Below, one piece after another: positions 8,256 to 16,100 of a DNA stretch of 64,000 bases. Source of the stretch: Pseudonocardia kujensis (GTDB lineage: Bacteria; Actinomycetota; Actinomycetes; Mycobacteriales; Pseudonocardiaceae). The notes beneath the pieces were generated by a model. It was not told where the DNA came from and did not search any database. It was given only the letters and a program-made list of their open reading frames with translations. The first letter of the stretch is position 1. Every line of letters starts with the position of its first letter. Position numbers and translations under genes: made by a program. The DNA lies in contig NZ_JAJSOK010000032.1 of the NCBI RefSeq assembly GCF_021283305.1, positions 1-64,000 on the forward strand, given 5' to 3'.

Positions 8256-9092
8256 ATGAGGCCCGTGCAGACGAACAGTGGTGCGGCCGACCCCGACGGC
8301 CCTGCGGTCCTCGTCACCGCCGACGAGAAGGACGCGGCCGTCGCGGTCGTCACCCTGAACCGGCCGCGGAAGCGGAACGCGCTCACCGTCGAGCTCAAGG
8401 AAGCGCTGCTCGAGGCGCTGCGGCGGGTGGGGTCGGACGAGTCCGTCCGCGCCGTGCTGCTCACCGGGACCGGCAAGTCGTTCTGCGTGGGGCAGGACCT
8501 CGGCGAGCACGTCGAGTCGCTGCGCGGCAACGCCGCGACCTCCTTCGACACGGTCGAGAAGCACTACAACCCGATCGTTCGGGCGATCGCGACGATGCCG
8601 AAGCCGGTGGTGTGCGCGCTCAACGGGGGCGCGGTCGGTGCGGGGCTGGGCTTCGCGCTCGCCTGCGACCTGCGCGTCGCGGCCGACACCGCCACCTTCG
8701 CCACCGCCTTCTCCGCGATCGGCCTCACCGCGGACTCCGGGCTCTCCGCCAGCCTGGTGCACTCGCTGGGCGCCGCCCGGGCGACCGAGCTGCTGCTGCT
8801 CGGCGAGTCCTTCGACGCCGCGCAGGCGCTCGCGTCGGGCCTGGTCAGGGCGGTCGTCCCGGCCGAGGAGGTGCTCGGCGCCGGGCTCGACCTGGCGCGC
8901 CGGCTCGCCGCCGGCCCGACCCTCGCCTACGCCGAGATCAAGAAGGCGGTGGCGATCGGGGCGGTGTCCTCGCTCGACACCGTGCTGGCCAACGAGGGCG
9001 AGGGGCAGGCGCGGCTCGGCGTGACCCGCGACCACCGCGAGGCCGTGGAGGCGTTCCTGGAGAAGCGCAGGCCCGTCTTCGAGGGCCGATGA
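8256..9092 (+). CDS. Enoyl-CoA hydratase/isomerase family protein
   Basis: A 278-residue crotonase-fold enzyme. The CoA-binding core is seen in VVTLNRPRKRNALTVELKEAL, then GKSFCVGQDLGEH, the oxyanion-hole segment LNGGAVGAGLGFALACDLRVAAD, and the C-terminal EAVEAFLEKRRPVFEG. ATG at 8256 was chosen; a GTG seven bases later is out of frame. It overlaps the downstream TetR gene by ATGA, so the two are co-translated. The overall look is close to PaaG/PaaB-like isomerases, but no other phenylacetate genes are present, so the substrate is open. Confidence 0.88.
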   Translation: MRPVQTNSGAADPDGPAVLVTADEKDAAVAVVTLNRPRKRNALTVELKEALLEALRRVGSDESVRAVLLTGTGKSFCVGQDLGEHVESLRGNAATSFDTVEKHYNPIVRAIATMPKPVVCALNGGAVGAGLGFALACDLRVAADTATFATAFSAIGLTADSGLSASLVHSLGAARATELLLLGESFDAAQALASGLVRAVVPAEEVLGAGLDLARRLAAGPTLAYAEIKKAVAIGAVSSLDTVLANEGEGQARLGVTRDHREAVEAFLEKRRPVFEGR

Positions 9093-9742
9093 CCGCCGCG
9101 CCGTCCGAGCCGCCCGTCCCGCCGGGCCCGCCGCCGCGCACCCGCCGTGCGCGGGGGGCGCCGGGCGCGCGCCGGCCGGTGTACGACGCGGCGTCGCTGC
9201 TCGCGGTGGCCGTGCAGGAGTTCAACACCCGCGGCTACGACGCGACCTCGATGGAGGACCTCTCCCGCGCGGCGGGGATCACGAAGTCCTCCTTCTACCA
9301 CCACGTGAGCGGCAAGGAGGAGCTGCTGCGGGCCGCGCTGAGCCGTGCGCTCGACGGCCTGTTCGGGATCCTCGAGGAGCGCGCGGCACAGGAGGGCACC
9401 GCCCTGGAGCGCCTGCGGCACATCATCTTCCGCCAGGTCGAGGTGCTCAGCTCCGAGCTGCCCTACGTCACCCTGCTGCTGCGGGTGCGCGGCAACACCG
9501 AGACCGAGCGTTGGGCCCTGGCCCGGCGCCGGGCGTTCGACGCGACGATCGCCTCGCTGGTCGCCGAGGCGGTGGCCGACGGCGAGGTCCGGGCGGGGGT
9601 GGAGCCCTCGCTCGCCGCCCGCCTGCTCTCCGGCACCGTCAACTCGATCATCGAGTGGTACCGGCCCGGGCGCCCCGGCTCCGGGTCGTTGCCGGGCGAG
9701 GTCGTCCGGATGGTGTCCGAGGGGATCATCCCGCCCGCCTGA
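9089..9742 (+). CDS. TetR-family transcriptional regulator
   Basis: A 217-residue TetR repressor with a Pro/Arg-rich N-terminal extension of about 28 residues. The helix-turn-helix is SMEDLSRAAGITKSSFYHHVSGKEELLRAAL at about residues 54-84, and an all-helical ligand domain follows. It overlaps the enoyl-CoA hydratase by 4 bp (ATGA), so it most likely controls that gene and itself through the inverted repeat at 8226-8239. Ligands of such repressors are often CoA thioesters, which would fit. Confidence 0.9.
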   Translation: MTAAPSEPPVPPGPPPRTRRARGAPGARRPVYDAASLLAVAVQEFNTRGYDATSMEDLSRAAGITKSSFYHHVSGKEELLRAALSRALDGLFGILEERAAQEGTALERLRHIIFRQVEVLSSELPYVTLLLRVRGNTETERWALARRRAFDATIASLVAEAVADGEVRAGVEPSLAARLLSGTVNSIIEWYRPGRPGSGSLPGEVVRMVSEGIIPPA

Positions 9743-9789
9743 GCCGGCCGCCGGGGCGGGGCGAACGGACATTCGGTCCCCGGCGCCGC

Positions 9790-11250
9790 TCAGCGCGCGA
9801 CGACGCGGACCGTGCCCAGCTGCGGGTCCGCCGGGTCGGGCAGCACCATCCCGGCCGGCACGCCGGTGGCGAGGTAGTCGACGATCTCCCCGGTGATCCG
9901 TTCGCCGGGCAGCAGGACCGGGATGCCCGGCGGATAGGGGGTGACCTGCTCGGCGCAGATCCGCCCCTCGGCCTCGCGCAGCGGGGCGTCCTCGAGCCGC
10001 GCGAAGAAGGCGTCGCGCGGCAGCATGACCGCCTCGGTCTCCAGGGCCTGCGGGCCCGGGAGGTGGACCGGCGCGGGGTCCGGGAACCCGTCGGCGGCCT
10101 TCGCCAGCGCCGACAGGGCCTCCAGCAGGGTCCCGGCCGTCTGTGCGTCGTCGGCCAGCGAGAGCTGCGCCTCGATCCGGCGGTGGTCGGAGAGCCCGAC
10201 GTCCACGGCACGGTGGGCGCGCAGCCAGTCCGCGGCCTGGTAGCCGCTGATCCCCAGCTCGGACAGGTCGATCAGCACCTTCAGCTCGTCGAGCTCGTGC
10301 GAGGCCTCCACGCCGATCAGCTCGTCGCGCAACGGTTGCAGGCCCTGGATGGCGGCCACCTGCGCGCGCACGTCGTCGGCGAGGTCGAGCGCGCGGCCCA
10401 GCAGCTCGTGGCCCTGCTCGACCATCTGCCGGCGCCAGCCGTCGATGCCGGCCCACAACAGGACGTTGGGGCTGGTGGTGGCCAACATGTCGGCGCACGC
10501 GGCGAGGAAGGTCGGGTCGACCAGGTCACCCTGCTGGTGGAACACCGAGCCCTGCTCCAGCCCGGCGCCCATCTTGTGGACGCTGACCACACAGAGGTCC
10601 GCGCCCGCGTCCATCGCCCAGGTCGGCAGCCGCTCGTGGAACGGCAGGTGCGCACCCCAGGCCTCGTCGACGAGCAGCGGCAGCCCGCGCGCATGGCACA
10701 GCTCGGCGATGGCGGAGATGTCGGCGCAGGTGCCGTACGGGGTCGGACTGGTGATCAGCACCCCGGCGACGTCGGCGTCCCGGTCGAGGGCCCGTTCGAC
10801 GTCGGAGGGCGAGGGCGGGTGCGCGAGGTGCTGGTCGCGGTCGTAGCGGGGGTGCACCCACACCGGCTGCAGCCCGGAGAGCACCAGCCCCGAGATCACC
10901 GACTTGTGCACGTCGCGTCCCACCAGCAGCCGCCCGTGCCGGCCGGCGACGGCGAGCATCGCGCTCTTCACCGACAGGGAGCTCCCGCAGGTGGAGAAGA
11001 AGGCGTTGTCGGCGCCGACGGCGTCGGCCATCAGCTCCTGGGCACGGGCGATGATCCCGGCGGACGAGGCCCGGTCGTCGAGCCCGCTGGAGGCCAGGAC
11101 GTCGGCGCGGAAGACCGCCTCGCCGAGGACCGCCCGTACGCGCGGGTCGGCGCCGCGGCCCTGCTTGTGGCCGGGCGGCGTGAACGGCGTGTGTCGTTCG
11201 CGGTGGTAGGCCTCGAGGGCCTCCAGCACCGGTGCCTGCGTGTGGTCCAC
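9790..11250 (-). CDS. Orn/Lys/Arg decarboxylase (PLP, fold type I)
   Basis: A 486-residue PLP enzyme that removes the alpha-carboxyl of a basic amino acid, giving a diamine or agmatine. It opens with the family signature TPFTPPGHKQGRGADPR. The cofactor Lys is K226 in SVHKMGAGLEQGSV, preceded by the PLP-pyridine Asp in LLVDEAWGAHLPF. The C-terminal domain (EQVTPYPPGIPVLLPGERI) is the standard one. Length is that of the short, wing-less actinobacterial and Bacillus type. It stands just upstream, on the other strand, of the Dap operon, but nothing links them functionally. Confidence 0.9.
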   Translation of the reverse strand: MDHTQAPVLEALEAYHRERHTPFTPPGHKQGRGADPRVRAVLGEAVFRADVLASSGLDDRASSAGIIARAQELMADAVGADNAFFSTCGSSLSVKSAMLAVAGRHGRLLVGRDVHKSVISGLVLSGLQPVWVHPRYDRDQHLAHPPSPSDVERALDRDADVAGVLITSPTPYGTCADISAIAELCHARGLPLLVDEAWGAHLPFHERLPTWAMDAGADLCVVSVHKMGAGLEQGSVFHQQGDLVDPTFLAACADMLATTSPNVLLWAGIDGWRRQMVEQGHELLGRALDLADDVRAQVAAIQGLQPLRDELIGVEASHELDELKVLIDLSELGISGYQAADWLRAHRAVDVGLSDHRRIEAQLSLADDAQTAGTLLEALSALAKAADGFPDPAPVHLPGPQALETEAVMLPRDAFFARLEDAPLREAEGRICAEQVTPYPPGIPVLLPGERITGEIVDYLATGVPAGMVLPDPADPQLGTVRVVAR

Positions 11251-11318
11251 GGGCGTCGACCCTCCGTCCTGTCGTCCGGGCGTGAGGTCCTACCCGGACA
11301 CGACGGGGTGAAACGGGG

Positions 11319-11882
11319 TCAGGGCAGGCCCGCCACCCAGTCGGCCAGCCGCGCCACGTTCTCGGCGTTGCGGCCCTGGTCGACGAGCGTGAACGGGACC
11401 AAGGGGCGGCTGCGCAGCACCACCCGCGAGGCGGGCCCCTGCGGCCGCACCTCGATCTCGATCCGCTCGCCCCAGCTGCGCCAGGTCACGCCGGTCCGCA
11501 GCAGGGCGCGGTCGGCGTCGACGGCCGTCACCCGCCCGCCGGGCAGCAGCGCGGCGGCCTCGCCGACGCGGGCGAGCACCTCCGGCCCGGACACGGCGGC
11601 GCGCACGGTGGACTGCGCGACCACGCCGGCCGTCCCGGTCCGCCGGGCCGCCCGGTCCTGCAGGTGACCGAGGACCAGCGCCATGACCAGCCCGAACAAC
11701 GCCCCGGCCACGATCGACGCCCCGGCAAGGATCCCGTAGCCGGCGGGTCCGGCGTCGGCGCCGGGTCCGCCCTGCAGCGCCACGAGCACGCCCCAGAACA
11801 GGCCGAACGGCACCCCGGTGGCCAGGCCGAGCCGCACGCGGCTCGGCGGCTGCGGTGCTCCTGCGACGTTCCCTCCGGACAT
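11319..11882 (-). CDS. Hypothetical membrane protein
   Basis: A 187-residue protein with two predicted membrane segments (about residues 19-38 FGLFWGVLVALQG and 50-75 ILAGASIVAGALFGLVMALVLG). A soluble C-terminal half follows with the beta-strand pattern ALLRTGVTWRSWGERIEIEVRPQG...VVLRSRPL. The ATG at 11882 follows GGGGGAGGACACC, an excellent ribosome site, and excludes the Pro/Ala-rich 43-residue extension possible upstream. No family is recognised. It is divergent from the Dap operon. Confidence 0.65.
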   Translation of the reverse strand: MSGGNVAGAPQPPSRVRLGLATGVPFGLFWGVLVALQGGPGADAGPAGYGILAGASIVAGALFGLVMALVLGHLQDRAARRTGTAGVVAQSTVRAAVSGPEVLARVGEAAALLPGGRVTAVDADRALLRTGVTWRSWGERIEIEVRPQGPASRVVLRSRPLVPFTLVDQGRNAENVARLADWVAGLP

Positions 11883-11999
11883 GGTGTCCTCCCCCGACGG
11901 GCCCGCTCCGGCGGGCGCTGGTGACTCACCCGCTGAGGCGGGCTGCCGAGAAGGGTCGGGCTCCGCGGTCCGCGCGGCGAGGGAGGGGGCCCCCGGAGG

Positions 12000-12019
12000 A
12001 CCGGGGGTCAACCCCCGGT
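12000..12019. promoter_or_regulatory. Hairpins in the leader/promoter region of the Dap operon
   Basis: The 290-bp gap 11883-12172 upstream of the sbnA-like gene holds three inverted repeats: GCCCGC/GCGGGC at 11901-11916, a perfect ACCGGGGGT/ACCCCCGGT at 12000-12019, and GCTCT/AGAGC at 12072-12085. No T-run follows any of them, so they are more likely operator or mRNA-leader elements than terminators. No convincing sigma-70-type promoter could be fixed by eye. No regulator gene lies in the operon, so control may be exerted from outside the window. Confidence 0.35.
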
Positions 12020-12172
12020 GGGGTCAGGGGGATCACTCCGCCACCTCGGGTATCTGCCCCAATGTCCCAGGGCTCTCCCCAGAGCATTCTCGTTCCCGTC
12101 GAACCGCACCAACGGCGGACGACGAACCGGGGGAGATGCAGCGTCGAGGCTGCTCGATGGGGGGAGACAGCA

Positions 12173-13153
12173 ATGCCGATCGTGACCGGGCCGCAGGAGT
12201 TCACCGAGGAGCGTCTGTTCGTCGACCTCCGCTCGATCGTCGGACACGAGCTGTACCTGAAGTGCGAGGGCTTCAACTTCGCCGGCTCCGTGAAGCTCAA
12301 GGCCGCGGCCTCGATGGTCGAGGCGGCCGAGCGGGCGGGGGAGATCGGGCCGGGCTCGACGCTCGTCGAGTCGTCGTCCGGCAACCTCGGCGTCGCGCTG
12401 AGCATCATCGCCGCCAACAAGGGCTACCGCTTCATCTGCGTCACCGACGTCCGCTGCAACGCCGCCACCATCGCGCTGATGGAGGCCATGGGCACCGACG
12501 TCCGCGTGATCCGCGAGGCCGGCCCCGAGGGATTCCTCGGCGCGCGCCAGGCCTACGTGCGGGCCGTCCTCGCGGCCGACCCGAGGGCCCACTGCCTCAA
12601 CCAGTACAGCAACCCGAACAGCTGGAAGGCGCACTTCCGCACCACCGCGCCGGCCATCGCCGAGGAGTTCCCGCAGCTCGACGTCCTGTTCGTCGGCGCG
12701 GGCACCACCGGCACCCTGATGGGCTGCGCCCGCTGGTTCCGCCAGTACCGGCCCGACGTGCACATCGTCGCCGTCGACGCCGTCGGCTCGGTGACCTTCG
12801 GCCAGCCCGCCGGGCGCCGGATGATCCCCGGCCTGGGCACGAGCGTCGTCCCGGACATCTTCGACCGGTCCTACATCGACGACGTCGTGTTCGTCGAGGA
12901 GACCGACGCGATCTCCATGTGTCACCGGATCGCGAGAAAGGGCTTTCTCTTCGGCGGATCAACGGGCACGGTGGTCAGCGGCGCGAAGGCCTGGCTGGAC
13001 CAGAACTCGGCCGGGCACCTCACGTCGGTAACGCTCGCCCCCGATCTGGGCGAACGCTATCTGGAGACCCTGTACCGGGCCGACTGGGTCCGGGACAACT
13101 TCGGCGACGAGGTGCTCGCCGCCGAGCCGGCCGACGAGAGCCTGGTGGCCTGA
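12173..13153 (+). CDS. sbnA: SbnA-like N-(2-amino-2-carboxyethyl)-glutamate synthase
   Basis: A 326-residue PLP enzyme of the cysteine synthase fold, the same length as staphylococcal SbnA. SbnA joins O-phospho-L-serine and L-glutamate to give ACEGA, the first step to L-2,3-diaminopropionate. The PLP lysine lies in FAGSVKLKAA, the Asn loop is ESSSGNLGVALS, and the phosphate loop is GAGTTGTLMG. The replacement of the usual cysteine-synthase NPGGSVKDR by FNFAGSVKLKA is as expected for the SbnA branch. The ATG at 12173 follows GGGGGGAGACAGCA. It opens a five-gene operon and is 4 bp from the NRPS gene; the partner SbnB-like gene closes the operon, which supports the assignment. Confidence 0.88.
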   Translation: MPIVTGPQEFTEERLFVDLRSIVGHELYLKCEGFNFAGSVKLKAAASMVEAAERAGEIGPGSTLVESSSGNLGVALSIIAANKGYRFICVTDVRCNAATIALMEAMGTDVRVIREAGPEGFLGARQAYVRAVLAADPRAHCLNQYSNPNSWKAHFRTTAPAIAEEFPQLDVLFVGAGTTGTLMGCARWFRQYRPDVHIVAVDAVGSVTFGQPAGRRMIPGLGTSVVPDIFDRSYIDDVVFVEETDAISMCHRIARKGFLFGGSTGTVVSGAKAWLDQNSAGHLTSVTLAPDLGERYLETLYRADWVRDNFGDEVLAAEPADESLVA

Positions 13154-13157
13154 GAAG

Positions 13158-16100
13158 ATGGCACTGTTGCCGCCCACCCCGGGGCACGCCCCGGCGGAGG
13201 CCCCCGCGGGCCCGCCGGCCCTGCTCTCGGAGCTGGTCCTCGTCGACCGGCACGAGGCGCAGGGCTGGCGGGTCCGCCGCCACGAGCGCCTGGACTCGGT
13301 GTTCGAGGAGCGGTGCGACTGGATCCGGGAGTACGGCCGCGCCGGACAGCTCGCCGTCGACGGTCCCGGCGTCTCGTTGACCTACGACGAGCTCGACGCC
13401 CGCGCCAACCGGCTCGCCCGCTACCTGCGCCTGCGCGGGGCCCGGCCCGGCGACCGGGTCGCGCTGCTGTTCGACGTCCGGGTCGAGACCTATGTCGCCC
13501 TGCTCGCGGTGCTCAAGATCGGCGGCACCTGCGTGCCGCTCGACCCCGACGCGCCGGCGGACCGGCTCGGCTACCTCGTCGCCGACGCCGAGGCCCGGCT
13601 CGTGCTCACCCGCGCGGACCTGCGCGGGCGCGTCGGTGTGGTCGGATCGCTGCCGGCCGGCACCGAGATCCTGGCCGTCGACGACGCCGCCGCCCTGATC
13701 GCGGAGATGAGCCCGCAGCGGCTGCAGCCCGCCGAGCGCGGCGAGCCCGTCGACCGGCCCGCGTACGTCGTGCACGTGCCCGGCCACGCGGGCTGGTTCG
13801 AGCGCGTGGAGATCGACCACCGCAGCATGTGCAACGCCGTCCGGGTCTCGTCCGAGACCTTCGGTGTCCGGGGGCACCGGCTGTACCAGGGCCGCGCCCT
13901 GTTCTCCGGGGGCGGCATCGAGGAGGTCTGGATGGCCTGGGCGGCAGGCGCCACGCTGGTACCCGCCCCCGACGGTCCCCGCCTCACCGGCGACGTGCTG
14001 CACGCAGTCCTGGCCGAGCGCCGGGTCACCGCGCTGTGCACCACCCCGGCCGTGCTGGCCACGCTGGAGGCGGACCTGCCCCAGCTGCGCTTCCTGCTGG
14101 TCTCCGGGGAGGCCTGCCCGCAGAGCCTGGTCGCGCGCTGGCACCGGCCGGGCCGCCGGTTCCTCGTCGCCTACGTGCCGCCGGGCGCGACCGTCGCGGC
14201 GACCTGGACCGAGGCGCACCCGGACAAGCCGATGACGATCGGTGTGCCGCTGCCGACCTTCGCGACCGTCGTCCTCGACCCCGAGGTGCCGGAGCGGGCG
14301 CTCCGGCACGGCGAGACCGGCGAGATCGGTGTGGCCGGGCTCGGCCTCTCCTGCGGCTTCCCCGACCCCGCGGGCGACGCCTTCGTCGACGACTTCCTCG
14401 GCATCCCCGGCAACCCGTCCGGCCGGATCTACCGGACCGGCGACCTCGGTCGCGTCGACGACGCCGGCGAGATCGAGTACCGCGGCCGGACGACGCTGCA
14501 GGCGCTCGTCGACGGGGAGCGCGTCGACCTCACCGCGATCGAGTCCGTGATGCTCGCGGTGCCCGGGGTCGCGTCGGCGGCCGTGGCGCCGCGCGAGGCC
14601 GCGCCCGGGGTCACCGAGCTGGTGGGCTTCTACACGCTGCGGGCCGACAGCCCGGCCGTGACCGAGCGCGAGATCGGGTCGTGGCTGCGCGAGCGGCTGG
14701 CGACCGACCACGTGCCGGCCCGCCTGGAACGGCTCGACTCGCTCCCGCTCACCCCCGACGGGCGGGTCGACCGGGCGGCCCTGCCTCGGGGCGACGGGGA
14801 GATGACCCGGCTGCGGGCGGAGAACGCGCGGCTGCACGAGCAGCTGGAGCAGCTGCGGCCGCCGGCGGCGCCGGGGGACACCGACGGCCCCGTCGAGCCG
14901 GGCGCGCCCGTCGAGCCCGTCACGCCGGCCGCGCCGAAGTGGCCGGCCGACCTCTCGACGCCGGTCGATCCGGTCGAGCCGGCCCGGCCTGCGGCGCCCC
15001 TCGAGCCGGGGATCCTCACGTTCGACCAGATCATCGGCTCGACGGCCCCACCGCCGACCCCGCCGGCCCCGGCCCCGCGGCCCGAGCCGAAGCCGGACGT
15101 CCTGACGTTCGACCAGATCATCGGGTCGACGGCCGCGCCGCCGACCGCGCCACCGACCGCGCCGCCGACCGCGCCACCGGCACTGCCGACCCTTCCGGCC
15201 CCCGTGGCGCCGGAGCCGGCTCCGGCCCCTGCCCCGGAGCCGGCGGAACAGCCCTCGGCGTCCCGCCGGCCGACGCCGTACCCGCGGGCGGCCGCGCCCG
15301 CCCCGGCCCGGCCGACGCCGTACCCGCGACCGGCCTCGGCGCCCTCGCCCGCGCCGCGGCCCGCGCCGACGCCCTTCCCGCCGTCGCCGGCCCGGCCGTC
15401 GCCGTTCCCGCGTTCCACGCCGCTGGCACCCACGCCCTTCCCGCGGGCCACCGCAGCGGCACCCACCCGGCCTGCTCCGGCACCGGTGCCGCTCATCCCG
15501 GGCACGCTCACCCCGAGCACACTCACACCGCCGGCCGGTCCGGCGCGTCCGGCGCCGACCCCTGAGGCACCGACCCCTGAGGCACCGGGCCCTGAGGCAC
15601 CGGGCCCTGAGGCACCGGGCCCTGAGGCACCGGGCCCTGAGGCACCGGGCCCTGGCGCACCGGGACCTGGCGCGCCGACACGCGCCGCACCGGCACCCGC
15701 CGCACCCACCGAGGCGGTCTCCACCGCCGGTCTCGCGTCGGCGCTGGCGAGCGTGTTGGCCGAGGTGCTGGCGGTCGAGCACGTCCCGACCGACCGCAAC
15801 GTGTTCGACGACCTGGGCGCCGACTCGATGGTGATGACCCGGTTCTGCGCCCGGCTGCGCAAGCGGGCGGACCTGCCGTCGATCTCGATCAAGGACGTCT
15901 ACGCCCACCCGACGATCGCCGGGCTCGCCACCGCGTTCGCGCCGTCGATGCCCGTCGCCGCCCCGGTCGTCCCGGTGGGGGCGGCCGGCGACGACGTCGT
16001 CCAGGGACTCGCGCAGGTGCTGGCGGAGGTCCTGGGCGTCGAGCGCGTGGCGACCGACCGCAACGTGTTCGACGACCTGGGCGCCGACTCGATGGTGATG

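Noticed and set aside
9743..9789. Operator or terminator between TetR and decarboxylase
   Set aside because: Only a 4-bp-arm repeat (GGAC/GTCC) could be found, which is expected by chance.
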